This document shows positions 16,426-24,567 of a stretch of 28,695 nucleotides of DNA, piece after piece. The position numbers were made by a program, and so were the translations under genes. Position 1 is the stretch's first letter. The number at the start of each line of letters is the position of its first letter. The stretch covers positions 1 to 28,695 of the forward strand of contig JBNKLQ010000048.1 of assembly GCA_050292445.1 (NCBI GenBank). The letters run 5' to 3'. Under the pieces are notes generated by a model. The model did no database searches, was not told the DNA's origin, and worked only from the letters and a program-made list of their open reading frames with translations. This stretch comes from Leptofilum sp050292445 (GTDB lineage: Bacteria > Chloroflexota > Anaerolineae > Promineifilales > Promineifilaceae).

Positions 16426-18441
16426 CTACCTGTTGGCGTAGGTGTTCATATTGGCGTTGCGGCTGTGATCCTGCGTTTGTGCGGGGTCACGCATGCCGCT
16501 GGTGTGGCACCAGCCTGTCTTGTGCCCCAGGTTGTTGCCGCCGCTGAGTTGACCAGACCATTTCTCCACCACGCCGTCGTCTGGATCGCTCAGGAAGAGG
16601 TCTGTGGCGAAGTTGCAGTAATCGTAGCGCCACCAGACGTCTTTGAAGGAGGTGGTGTGATAGTACACACGACTGCGTGCCCAGCTGGGAATGCCAGACA
16701 ACCATAGCGCGGCTCCATCATAGGTAAGGTCCCAATTTGTGCCGCAGCCTGCACCAAAGAGATCGCCCAGCAGTGCCAGGTTGCCTGCCAGCGCTGTGCC
16801 CTGATAGGGTGTGCCTACTGATTGAATCAGGCGGCTGCCAGAGGAGTAATCCAGCCCGCTCCAGTAGTAAGTATACAGATGTAGCGAGGCTGCCCCGCCC
16901 TGGCTGTGGGCCACAATGCCAAAGGAGGGGAACTGATTACCATAGGTGCGAATCAAATTAGCAAACTGATCGTGGGTGCGGTTCTGGTTGTAATCCTGGA
17001 AGGTGACATCGCCTGTGAAGTCGCCTGTGGGCCAGGTGCCTTCGGAGCAGTAACCGTGCACCAGCATGAGCACGCCGCCGGGGGCGTTGGGAGCCGGTTG
17101 ATTGGTAGTTACGGCCGTTGGCCGTTCACCCATCAACATCTCTTCGGTAATTTCTGTTACGGCCGTTTCCGCCACGCCTTTGCTCACCGATTCAGGAATG
17201 TTGACCGGAACGCTGCCCAACTGTGTCAATGGAATGTGGGTGGCAACATCTTGCAGCCGCACGTTGCGCAGCTCAAATGGGGCAGAGGCATTGGCCAAAG
17301 AAAGCCAACGGCCGTCCACGCTCACTGGAACCCCATCGGCCGTGGGTGCCACCAGACCACCCACCCAGGTGACGGGCACCATCTGCCCGTCAGCATTCGT
17401 GCCCCACAATTCGGCGTAGAGCTGTACCTGCTCAATCTCGGCGGTAATTGTGGCGTTCAGGTTGATATTCAGGCGATTCAAGCCATCGGGCGAGGCAGTG
17501 GCTGCACTTTCATTAAGCGTGATTGTTTGATCGACGACCGGGAAAATATGCTCCGTGGTGCGCAGCAGCGGTGTGCCGTCTGGCGTTTGGCCGCGCATGG
17601 TCACCTGCGCCGTGTACTGGCCTGCCTGCCGGGGTGTCATCAAGGTACCAAAGATACCATCGTTGGCCGCTCCGTCACCGTGACGGCCGTCATCAAACAT
17701 GATCAGGCGCTGCGTACGGCCGTTTGGCGCGATGAGCCGCATTTGGGCGCGACGAATGATGTTTGCCGCTGCGGCTGGCGCACTGGCCCCGCTGTCTTGG
17801 GCGGCATCGTACGCGTAAGCGACCAGGCCAATCTGATTGCCCGTCCACAAATTGTAGCTGCTCAGGTGGGCGTAAATCTGATAGGGACTTTCATTGGAAA
17901 GCAAGAGGTAGCCGCTGGGGGCATCGGTACTGCTGGGAGATACGGCCGTACGTACCGTCATCTGCCACGCACCACGTTCTGGTTGGGCAAAAGTGTAAAT
18001 ATCGCCCGAAAATGATTGCTGTTCCAGGCCAATCTGCCCGATGCGCTGTACCACACCTGCTTGATCAATGCCCTGGCCCAGCTGCATCGTCTGGCCTGCC
18101 GGGGTTTGCAGCGTCAATTCCCAATTTGCAGCATCCGGGCTAAGCACCATAAATGACATCTCGCTGCCGCTGTCTACCAACAGTGAATCTTGCCACTGCC
18201 AGCTGCTGTCGGCGGCTTTGCTAAAGGTGACAGGAATCATGGCGGTGCGGGAACGCACGCCCATTTCGGCCGGGTCAGGTAGCTGGGAACGGCCGTCCAG
18301 CACCTCACTGCCAGGACCGGCCACCTGCTTGGTAAGGGCCGCTTCCGGCTCGTCGGCGGCCGAGGGAGCTGCCAGTCCGCCTGTTACCAGGAACAACGCT
18401 GCCAGCAAGGCCATCAGAATTGCCAATCGTCGCTTTTGCAT
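16426..18441 (-). CDS. Secreted alpha/beta hydrolase (lipase-like) with choice-of-anchor X type domain
   Basis: A 671-residue exported protein. Signal peptide 1-25 (KRR, hydrophobic core, LAAPSA). Residues 60-300 are beta-rich and contain DDGRHGDGAANDGIFGT at 250-266, the pattern of choice-of-anchor X domains. Residues 456-650 are an alpha/beta hydrolase: oxyanion segment LVHGY at 460-464, nucleophile elbow AHSQGG with S513, and candidate acid D621/D622 and His H646 or H659. The elbow has Ala in place of the usual first Gly, as in some lipases. The likely substrate is an ester or lipid; the specificity is not readable. ATG 18441 has AAGGAG upstream. It lies between the terminators at 18479-18521 and 16380-16403, so it is probably transcribed alone. 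Confidence 0.8.
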   Translation of the reverse strand: MQKRRLAILMALLAALFLVTGGLAAPSAADEPEAALTKQVAGPGSEVLDGRSQLPDPAEMGVRSRTAMIPVTFSKAADSSWQWQDSLLVDSGSEMSFMVLSPDAANWELTLQTPAGQTMQLGQGIDQAGVVQRIGQIGLEQQSFSGDIYTFAQPERGAWQMTVRTAVSPSSTDAPSGYLLLSNESPYQIYAHLSSYNLWTGNQIGLVAYAYDAAQDSGASAPAAAANIIRRAQMRLIAPNGRTQRLIMFDDGRHGDGAANDGIFGTLMTPRQAGQYTAQVTMRGQTPDGTPLLRTTEHIFPVVDQTITLNESAATASPDGLNRLNINLNATITAEIEQVQLYAELWGTNADGQMVPVTWVGGLVAPTADGVPVSVDGRWLSLANASAPFELRNVRLQDVATHIPLTQLGSVPVNIPESVSKGVAETAVTEITEEMLMGERPTAVTTNQPAPNAPGGVLMLVHGYCSEGTWPTGDFTGDVTFQDYNQNRTHDQFANLIRTYGNQFPSFGIVAHSQGGAASLHLYTYYWSGLDYSSGSRLIQSVGTPYQGTALAGNLALLGDLFGAGCGTNWDLTYDGAALWLSGIPSWARSRVYYHTTSFKDVWWRYDYCNFATDLFLSDPDDGVVEKWSGQLSGGNNLGHKTGWCHTSGMRDPAQTQDHSRNANMNTYANR

Positions 18442-18478
18442 TTTCAGTTTTACTCCTTCTGTGGGATTTGTAGAGACA

Positions 18479-18521
18479 AAAACACCAACAATTTCGATTC
18501 GTCACAAATTGTCGGTGTTTT
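18479..18521 (-). terminator. Intrinsic terminator of the xdh gene cluster
   Basis: Arms 18479-18494 and 18506-18521 (16 bp, one mismatch) enclose an 11-nt loop. On the minus strand the stem runs into TTTTT. It lies about 70 bp after the Mo-subunit stop at 18589 and before the hydrolase start at 18441, separating the two units. Confidence 0.8.
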
Positions 18522-18588
18522 GAGTGGCACGACACACTTTCCTGAGCGATTAAATGCGCCGCGCCTGGAGAAGGGTAACAGATTATGC

Positions 18589-20853
18589 TTAGCTGTGAAT
18601 GCCAACTTCCTGCAATTTAGCTACAACCCTAGCTGGTGTGAGGGGAATTTCATCGAACCAGATGCCAGTGGCGTCGTGAACGGCCGCAACAATAGCCGGT
18701 GCCAGCGGCAAGAAAGGCATCTCGGCCATGCCGCGTGCGCCCCAGGGGCCAATCGGGTCAGGCACTTCCATGATGACGGACTGTACAATCTCTGGCACAT
18801 CTTTAATGCCAGGGATGAGGTATTGGCTGAGGAGAGGATTTTGGATACGGCCGTCTTTCACCTGCAAATTTTCCATCAGCGTATAGCCGTGTGCCTGCAC
18901 CACAGCCCCCTCAATTTGCCCTTCAATCAGTGTTGGATTGATGGCTTTGCCCACATCGTTGGCACAAACGACCTTGTCGATGTGAATGTGCCCCGTTTCG
19001 ATATCGACTGTGAGTTCTACCGCTTCAGCCACATAGCCATAGCTGAAGTTGGGCATGCAGATGCCAGTTTCTGCCGCGTATGGTTCCGTGCCGGGTGGCA
19101 CGTAGCGGTAATGTCCAATGGCCGGGCGATCCTCGTTGGTCCACGCCGTAAGCGCCGCTTCAGCCGCACCCCGAATGGAGTTGCCAGACATCCAGGTGAG
19201 CCGCGACGCCGAGGCCGAACCAGAATTGCCACTGGTGGCTGTGTCCGACATGTCCAGTTCAACCAGACTGATATCCACACCTACGGCCGCCGCTGCCATC
19301 TGTCGGAAAGCGGTGTGTGCGCCCTGGCCCACATCGGCACCAGCGTGGCGCAGCACGACGCGTTCGATTTCTACCTGGCCGTGCAGTTCAATAATGGCTT
19401 CACAGTTTTCTGGCGCACCAAAAGAAAAGCCCACGTTTTTAAATGAGCAGGCAATCCCCCGCCCCTTACGCAGCGCCTTGGGATTAGCAGGCAGGGACTG
19501 GATGCTGTTAAACGAAGATTGGAGACTGGAGATTGGAGACTGCTCACCGTTTACCGATAACTGTTTACTGTTCACCGACCACCCTGCCTCATGGGCACAC
19601 CGTTCTACCACTTCAGCCATGCTGATGCCGGGTGGTGGTGGCGTTTGCACCGTGAGCAAGCTGCCTTCACGCAGCACGTTTTTCAGCCGAATTTCCACCG
19701 GGCTGAGGCCTAGCGCTTCGGCCAGCTTGTTCATTTGGGTTTCGGCGGCAAAGGCTCCTTGCGGCCCGCCAAAGCCACGGAAAGCGCCACCGGGCACGTT
19801 GTTGGTGGTGATGGCGTAGCTGTCGATGTGGGCATTGGGAATCTCGTACGGGCCGGTGACCATGAGGTGGAAATTGCCCAGCACTTTGGTGCTGGTATAG
19901 GCGTAGGCACCGCTGTCCATATGAACTGTGGCGGAAACGGCCGTAATCTTCCCCTCTTTTGTCGCCCCCCATTTGGTATGGACGGTTGCCTGGTGCCGTT
20001 TGTGGTGACCAAAAATACTTTCTTCCCGTGTCCAAATGATGCGCACCGGGCGGTTAATGCCTTGCTCGTGCAGCCGCTTGGCTGCCAGACCCAGCACAAT
20101 TTGCAGCGACATGTCTTCCTTGCCGCCAAACGCCCCGCCGATGGCCGGGTAAATGATCCGTACTTCTTCCTCTGGCAAGCCCAGCGAATGGGCCACCTGT
20201 TCCCGGTCTTCATGCGCCCACTGCCCACCAATTTCCACTGTCACCCGCCCCTTGTCGTCGATGGTGCCGACGCCCGCTTCGGGCTGCAAAAAGGCGTGTT
20301 CCTGGTAGGGTAGGTGGTAGGTTCCTTCAAGGATCACATCTGCTTCGGCCCAGCCAGCGTCCATGTCGCCCTTGCGGATTTGGTACTTGTGCAAAACGTT
20401 GCTGCCGTGCCAGGGCTGGATGATTACCTCATCCTTCAACGCTTCATCCATGTTGCCGACGATGGGCAATGGTTCCCATTCAATTTGGATGAGGCTGCGG
20501 GCTTTGGCAGCGGCCGTTTCGCTTTCGGCAATGATGATGGCCACCTGGTCGCCTTCCCAGCGGCTGATATTGGCATGGGGATTGCTGCTGCCCAGCCCCA
20601 CCAGCACCGGCTGGTCGGGGAAAATGAGGCCATATTCGTTGACCGGCACATCCTTAGCCGTGAGGATGGCCACCACGCCCGGGACCGCTTCGGCAGCGAC
20701 TGTATCCATCGAGAGCATGCGGGCGTGGGGTTGGTTGCTGAACAGTACCTTGCCATGCAGTAAGTTTTCTGGCGTAATGTCGCCAGCATAAAAAGTTTCC
20801 CCGGTCACTTTGCCGGGCGCATCTACGCGATAAACAGACTGGGACTTAAGCAT
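18589..20853 (-). CDS. Molybdopterin-binding catalytic subunit of a xanthine dehydrogenase family enzyme
   Basis: A 754-residue large subunit. The aldehyde oxidase/xanthine dehydrogenase a/b hammerhead starts near residue 10 (YRVDAPGKVTGETFYAGD). Cofactor motifs are GGAFGGKE at 239-246, AFRGFGGPQ at 357-365 and GARGMAE with catalytic E711. GGKE and AFRGFGGPQ are of xanthine dehydrogenase type. The CO dehydrogenase active-site loop (AYxCSFR) is absent. By my alignment the Arg880 equivalent of bovine xanthine oxidase is not evident, so purine versus aldehyde or other heterocycle is open. Residues about 425-446 are encoded by a heptad mini-repeat and look like an insertion. I chose ATG 20853 (GAGAAAA upstream) over TTG 20886. 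It follows the FAD/2Fe-2S subunit and a small membrane protein. Confidence 0.9.
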   Translation of the reverse strand: MLKSQSVYRVDAPGKVTGETFYAGDITPENLLHGKVLFSNQPHARMLSMDTVAAEAVPGVVAILTAKDVPVNEYGLIFPDQPVLVGLGSSNPHANISRWEGDQVAIIIAESETAAAKARSLIQIEWEPLPIVGNMDEALKDEVIIQPWHGSNVLHKYQIRKGDMDAGWAEADVILEGTYHLPYQEHAFLQPEAGVGTIDDKGRVTVEIGGQWAHEDREQVAHSLGLPEEEVRIIYPAIGGAFGGKEDMSLQIVLGLAAKRLHEQGINRPVRIIWTREESIFGHHKRHQATVHTKWGATKEGKITAVSATVHMDSGAYAYTSTKVLGNFHLMVTGPYEIPNAHIDSYAITTNNVPGGAFRGFGGPQGAFAAETQMNKLAEALGLSPVEIRLKNVLREGSLLTVQTPPPPGISMAEVVERCAHEAGWSVNSKQLSVNGEQSPISSLQSSFNSIQSLPANPKALRKGRGIACSFKNVGFSFGAPENCEAIIELHGQVEIERVVLRHAGADVGQGAHTAFRQMAAAAVGVDISLVELDMSDTATSGNSGSASASRLTWMSGNSIRGAAEAALTAWTNEDRPAIGHYRYVPPGTEPYAAETGICMPNFSYGYVAEAVELTVDIETGHIHIDKVVCANDVGKAINPTLIEGQIEGAVVQAHGYTLMENLQVKDGRIQNPLLSQYLIPGIKDVPEIVQSVIMEVPDPIGPWGARGMAEMPFLPLAPAIVAAVHDATGIWFDEIPLTPARVVAKLQEVGIHS
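19517..19579. repeat. Nine-heptad mini-repeat inside the Mo-subunit gene
   Basis: Nine 7-mers in one register: GATTGGA, GACTGGA, GATTGGA, GACTGCT, then CACCGTT, TACCGAT, AACTGTT, TACTGTT and CACCGAC. Two sub-types adjoin. On the minus strand they encode a Ser/Gln/Asn-rich segment (SKQLSVNGEQSPISSLQSS) at about residues 425-446 of the protein. No stop results. Confidence 0.82.
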
Positions 20854-20885
20854 ACGTTTTCTCGATTTGTGGGTATTATGTTTCA

Positions 20886-20990
20886 AACCCTTAGGGCTTG
20901 ACCGTTTTTAACTTTTGAGTTTCGGTAAACGGTCAAGCCTTAGGGTTCGTTTCCTTATCTAAAGTTATTTGTGAACGAACCCTTAGGGTT
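20886..20990 (-). promoter_or_regulatory. Three-segment array with mutually exclusive RNA stems before the Mo-subunit gene
   Basis: In minus-strand transcript order, segment A (20987-20974) can pair with part of B (20951-20938), 13 of 14 bases. B (20947-20927) can also pair with C (20907-20886), with 13 perfect bp plus 6 more across a small internal loop. B cannot do both, which is the layout of an attenuator or a translational switch. C ends about 33 nt before the ATG at 20853. No U-tract follows C, so translation control or RNA processing is likelier than termination. Repeated CCCTAAGG cores could equally mark a REP or MITE-type insertion. Confidence 0.5.
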
Positions 20991-20995
20991 TTCTT

Positions 20996-21349
20996 CTAGC
21001 CGCGATGGTCATCAAATGGGTCTTTATTGCGAGAGTACATGGTCGCCTCGCCAGTGCGACGACGTCCTTCAGGACTGGCAATGATATAGCCAATAGAAAA
21101 GACAATTTGCATCACAATCACCAGACCTAAGACCACAATAAGTTTTACGCCCAGCTCCGGTACAGAGCGCGGAATGTAGAGCTGGTTGTAAAAGGTATTG
21201 GCACTAATGATGCCCTCGCTAAACAAATAGTTGGTAAAAAAGTAGGCCAATGTACCCGTTATGAGCAACCAGACTACCTGGACAATTGTTTTTCCGGTAA
21301 GCCCTTTTCGTTTGGCTAATTCTTCTTCATGTTTTTTTTCTAGACGCAT
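20996..21349 (-). CDS. Small two-helix membrane protein within the xdh cluster
   Basis: A 117-residue protein of no family I recognise. The N-terminus is strongly charged (RLEKKHEEELAKRKG). Membrane helices lie at about 22-40 and 67-90. The C-terminus (PEGRRRTGEATMYSRNKDPFDDHRG) is polar. Both ends should be cytoplasmic with a short external loop. ATG 21349 has GGAGG nine bases upstream. It begins 19 bp after the stop of the FAD/2Fe-2S subunit and precedes the Mo subunit, so it is embedded in the enzyme's operon. By inference it might anchor the hydroxylase to the membrane or to the quinone pool. It has no cytochrome motifs (no paired His or CxxCH). Confidence 0.72.
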   Translation of the reverse strand: MRLEKKHEEELAKRKGLTGKTIVQVVWLLITGTLAYFFTNYLFSEGIISANTFYNQLYIPRSVPELGVKLIVVLGLVIVMQIVFSIGYIIASPEGRRRTGEATMYSRNKDPFDDHRG

Positions 21350-21368
21350 GGTGTGTGACCTCCAGCAA

Positions 21369-22808
21369 TTAAGTAGCGGCTTTCTCGATGGCTGCGATGA
21401 TTTTATAGTAGCCGGTGCAGCGGCAGAGATTGCCGCTGAACGCCTGTAAAATCTGCTCACGGTTGGGAGACGGCCGTTCCTCCAGCAACTTAGCCCCTGC
21501 CACCAGAAAACCGGGAATGCAGAAGCCGCATTGTACCGCACCTGTCTCCACAAACGCCTGTTGCAATGGATGCAAGGTACCGTCACCGGTGCCATTTGCC
21601 AATCCCTCAATGGTCACAATGTTGGCCCCGTGGGCGCGCGGCGCGGGCACCAGGCAAGCCATCACGGCCATGCCGTCTAGCAGAACGGTGCAGGCACCGC
21701 ATTCCCCTTCGCCGCAGCCTTCTTTGCTGCCTATCAATAGCCCTTCTTCACGCAGCCAGCGCAGCAGCGTTTTGTGGTTGCCGCCAGTAGCGGTGATCGT
21801 TTTGCCGTTGACGGTGGCGGTGATGGGTGTATCGAGCGTGTGGGTTTGGCTGAACTGATCGCCGGTGGGGAAACGGCCGTTGGTCTCTCCCCACAGCATC
21901 ACCGGTTCTTGTGGCCATTGGCTGCGTTCCGTGCCATCGCGCAAGGCAGTCAAGGCCCGCTTGGTGAGCACCCGTATCATCTCCTGGCGATATTCGGCTG
22001 GGCCGCGCACATCGTCAATGGGCGTGGCGGCAGCCGTGGTGAGGTTGGCGGCGTGGGTAATGACGTCATCATTGAGCGTTTTGCCCACCAGGTAATCTTC
22101 TGCCCCTGGCGTGTGAATGACGGTAGGGGCGACGCTGCCCTGGGTAATGTCCGCACTTTTTACCGTGCCGTCACTGGCGAAATCCAACACAAAAGCGAGA
22201 TGCACCACGGATATGGCCTGAGCGCGGCGCAGACCCAGCTTCACAAAAATGCCGCGTGCCGATTCCGGCATGGGAGCAAAAGAAATGTCGGTCACCATTT
22301 CATCTGGTTCCATCACTGTTTTGCGCACGCCGGTGTAGAAATCGGCCAGGGGCACGACGCGCTCGCCGTGCGTGGAGGCGAGGGTGAGGCGGGCCTTCAA
22401 TGCCCGCAACGGGGTGATGGTGTCGTTGGCCGGGCTGGCGGTGATGAGGTTGCCCGCCACGGTAGCCCGGTTGCGCAGCTGCGGCGAGGCCACTTCCAGG
22501 CAAGCCTGGGCCAGCGGCAGTGCCTTCTGCACAATGAGCGGGGAAGCCACGACTTGATTGTGGGTGACCAGCGGTCCCAAATGGATGTGCCCGGAATCGT
22601 CCTGGGTGATTTCGGCCAAACCAGGGATGCGCGTCACGTCGATCAAAATATCTACATCAGGGCGAACGCCGCGCTCCAGCTCCAGCAGCAAATCTGTGCC
22701 GCCAGCAACGATACGGGCGCGACGGCCGTATTGGGCTAACAGTTCGAGAACGGCCGTTACCGAGGTAGGGGTTTCGTATTGGGTAATCTCGTGGAAATGT
22801 GTGTTCAT
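21369..22808 (-). CDS. Fused FAD-binding and 2Fe-2S subunit of a molybdenum hydroxylase
   Basis: A 479-residue fusion of CoxM/XdhB-like and CoxS/XdhC-like subunits. Residues 1-290 are the FAD part: VAGGTDLLLE at 34-43, the conserved TVAGN segment (ATVAGNLITASPANDTITPL) and DIRGPAEYR-like DVRGPAEYRQ. Residues 318-479 carry two [2Fe-2S] sites: C365, C370, C373, C385 in a plant-type ferredoxin fold, and C427, C430, C462, C464 (CGFC and CRC). Electrons from the Mo subunit would pass through both clusters to FAD. The order FAD then Fe-S is the reverse of eukaryotic xanthine oxidase. The frame opens at GTG 22859, but ATG 22808 agrees with the family start (MNTHFHEITQYETPTS); no strong Shine-Dalgarno sequence is visible. 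The upstream neighbour is xdhC. Confidence 0.9.
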   Translation of the reverse strand: MNTHFHEITQYETPTSVTAVLELLAQYGRRARIVAGGTDLLLELERGVRPDVDILIDVTRIPGLAEITQDDSGHIHLGPLVTHNQVVASPLIVQKALPLAQACLEVASPQLRNRATVAGNLITASPANDTITPLRALKARLTLASTHGERVVPLADFYTGVRKTVMEPDEMVTDISFAPMPESARGIFVKLGLRRAQAISVVHLAFVLDFASDGTVKSADITQGSVAPTVIHTPGAEDYLVGKTLNDDVITHAANLTTAAATPIDDVRGPAEYRQEMIRVLTKRALTALRDGTERSQWPQEPVMLWGETNGRFPTGDQFSQTHTLDTPITATVNGKTITATGGNHKTLLRWLREEGLLIGSKEGCGEGECGACTVLLDGMAVMACLVPAPRAHGANIVTIEGLANGTGDGTLHPLQQAFVETGAVQCGFCIPGFLVAGAKLLEERPSPNREQILQAFSGNLCRCTGYYKIIAAIEKAAT

Positions 22809-22864
22809 AATAATAAGTATAAAGTTGGGACTGGACGGTTGACAAGTGAGCAACGTCACTTGGT

Positions 22865-23665
22865 TTAAGGTGTGCGGCGCAGCGGCTGCGTACGACGCAG
22901 CTTGATAATCTCGGCCATGATGCTAACGGCGATCTCTTCTGGCGTCTCAGCTTCTATTTCCAGGCCGATAGGGGCTTGGATGCGGGCCAAATCTTCGGCG
23001 TTGAGGCCATCTTCGATGAGCAGCCGTTTCGTCTCCGCCCAACGGCGGTCGCTGCCCATCATGCCAATGTAGTGCGCCGGAGAGTGGATGAGGAGGGGGA
23101 CAATGTCGCGATCTACCAGCACGTTGCGCGTGACCATGACGATGTAGGTGTTGGCCGTGATGGGATTTTGCACCAGGGCATCGGCAAAGCTGCCTGGCAG
23201 GTGCAAATCGGCGTTGGGAATAATTTCGGGTGTAGCCAATGCTTCGCGGTCGTCAGTAACAACGATGCGGTAGCCCAGAAAGTGGCCCAGCTCGGCCACT
23301 GCTTGTCCCACATGGCCGCAGCCAATCACAAACAAGGTTGCAGGGGGTGCATACGGTTCCAAATAAATTTCTACCTCGCCACCGCACACGCCGGGGTCGC
23401 CCTTTTGGGGAGCTACCAACGAATAGGGCAGCACGCGAGTACGGCCGTCTTCCAATGCTTTTAACGCTTCTGCAACTACCCTCGACTCCATCTCGCCCCC
23501 ACCGATGCTGCCAGAGATACGGCCGTCGCCAAACACCAGCATTTTGCTGCCACTGTGGCGCGGCACGGAGCCACGAGCCTTGATGATTGTGGCCAAAACA
23601 ACGGGCTCGCCAGACTGCTGGGCAGCTAAAAGTTCCGTTAGGATGCGTAGATTATTATCACTCAT
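22865..23665 (-). CDS. xdhC: XdhC/CoxI family molybdenum hydroxylase maturation factor
   Basis: A 266-residue protein. The N-terminal XdhC/CoxI domain has ATIIKARGSVPRHSGSKMLV at about 25-44, SGSIGGGEMES at 51-61 and CGGEVEIYLEP at 94-104. The C-terminal XdhC Rossmann domain begins at FVIGCGHVGQAVAELG (112-127) and contains VTDDRE and GMMGSDRR. In characterised systems XdhC binds the cytidylated or sulfurated molybdenum cofactor and inserts it into the enzyme. It is directly upstream of the FAD/2Fe-2S subunit, consistent with serving it. ATG 23665 follows the lipoprotein gene by 9 bp with no clear Shine-Dalgarno sequence, so it may depend on coupling. Confidence 0.92.
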   Translation of the reverse strand: MSDNNLRILTELLAAQQSGEPVVLATIIKARGSVPRHSGSKMLVFGDGRISGSIGGGEMESRVVAEALKALEDGRTRVLPYSLVAPQKGDPGVCGGEVEIYLEPYAPPATLFVIGCGHVGQAVAELGHFLGYRIVVTDDREALATPEIIPNADLHLPGSFADALVQNPITANTYIVMVTRNVLVDRDIVPLLIHSPAHYIGMMGSDRRWAETKRLLIEDGLNAEDLARIQAPIGLEIEAETPEEIAVSIMAEIIKLRRTQPLRRTP

Positions 23666-23674
23666 GGAGATGGA

Positions 23675-24118
23675 TTACTGTTGTGTTGTTTGATTCACAC
23701 AACTGCCAGCAACCCAGCTGTTTGGGCCGCCTTCTGCAGACTGCACCTGGAAGAAGTTAAGCGTGAAAGGGTTGCCAGCGGCGTCCTGTACGGTGCGTGT
23801 CTGTTGTTTCATGATATTGACGGTGCTGTCGTTGGCCAGAATGACATCGTGGTTTTGGGTGGCGGGCTGGGCGCTATGCGCCAAAATGACGGTACGGCCG
23901 TCGGCCGTTGTGCCACATTGCCCTTGGTTCAGGCAGTCGGAGCTGCAAACCAGGTTTCCTGTTTGGGCAACGGCGGCCTGGTCGGATACGGCCGTATCCT
24001 GCGTGGCCTCATCACCCCCGCCAAAGCAGGCTGTCAACAGTAGCATAAGCAGCAACAGAATAACCAACGGCAATCGCCGGAATCGTCGCGAATGATTTTG
24101 GGGGGCAGCCTGATTCAC
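23675..24118 (-). CDS. Small predicted lipoprotein
   Basis: A 147-residue protein starting at GTG 24118, supported by GGAG a few bases upstream. A basic N-terminus (SRRFRR) and a long Leu-rich stretch end in LLTAC, a lipobox with C31. The mature part has a Cys-rich segment (CSSDCLNQGQC) and a beta-rich C-terminal half with AGNPFTLNFFQVQS and a final Cys. I recognise no family. It lies between the response regulator gene (27 bp) and xdhC (9 bp) on the same strand, so it is probably cotranscribed. A sensory or scaffold role for the two-component system is possible but unsupported. Three ACGGCCGT or near copies lie in the gene. Confidence 0.68.
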   Translation of the reverse strand: MNQAAPQNHSRRFRRLPLVILLLLMLLLTACFGGGDEATQDTAVSDQAAVAQTGNLVCSSDCLNQGQCGTTADGRTVILAHSAQPATQNHDVILANDSTVNIMKQQTRTVQDAAGNPFTLNFFQVQSAEGGPNSWVAGSCVNQTTQQ

Positions 24119-24144
24119 TTGAACTCCAATTAGGAAATAGATCG

Positions 24145-24555
24145 CTAGCGCGCTTCCCAGATGTGCTCACCATCAAGAATGCGCTGAACCTGGTTGGCAA
24201 ATTCGGTGGCACGCAGCGGCTTACTAATTAGTCCATCAAAGCTAAAATTATGGATAGTTGAGGTATCATGTTCTAGTGCGCCTGCCGTGACGGCCACAAC
24301 CAGGACATTTTTTAACTTCTCATGCTGGCGAACTTCTTCCAGCAGATCGAAGCCGCTTTTTTGCGGCATGTTGATGTCTACCAAAAATAGATCGACCTGT
24401 GGTAACTTTTCGGCGAAGAAAATAGCTGAATCCACGCTGCGGCGCGAATAACAGCGGTTGGCCCCGCCCATGCGCAACAAATCTAGGGCCACAAGCTGGG
24501 CATTTTGGTCATCTTCAACGAGTATGATGGTGGCGGTGGCTAATGGTATTGACAT
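24145..24555 (-). CDS. Single-domain response regulator
   Basis: A 136-residue receiver domain without an output domain. The acidic pair D15-D16 lies in ILVEDDQNAQ, the phosphoacceptor is D60 in LFLVDINMP, the switch Thr is T90 in VAVTAG, and K112 is in LISKPL. The length is that of CheY/Spo0F-type proteins. It starts 12 bp after the stop of the sensor kinase gene, so they form a cognate pair. Lacking a DNA-binding domain, it must act through protein contact or pass phosphate onward. An SPxx-like C-terminal extension of about 8 residues is not conserved. There is no sign that it controls the xdh genes directly. Confidence 0.9.
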   Translation of the reverse strand: MSIPLATATIILVEDDQNAQLVALDLLRMGGANRCYSRRSVDSAIFFAEKLPQVDLFLVDINMPQKSGFDLLEEVRQHEKLKNVLVVAVTAGALEHDTSTIHNFSFDGLISKPLRATEFANQVQRILDGEHIWEAR

Positions 24556-24567
24556 GAGGAGAGTGTA

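Noticed and set aside
16906..18015. A 369-residue plus-strand open frame opposite the secreted hydrolase
   Set aside because: It is the antisense of a gene with a signal peptide, a lipase elbow and a good ribosome site. Its translation shows no domain, no signal and odd His/Cys/Gly-rich composition.
18436..19446. A 336-residue plus-strand open frame crossing the terminator and the Mo-subunit gene
   Set aside because: It runs antisense to conserved molybdopterin motifs and through a hairpin terminator; no recognisable protein results.
21774..22739. A 321-residue plus-strand open frame opposite the FAD/2Fe-2S gene
   Set aside because: Shadow of a well-conserved coding sequence in high-GC DNA, with no domain or ribosome site.
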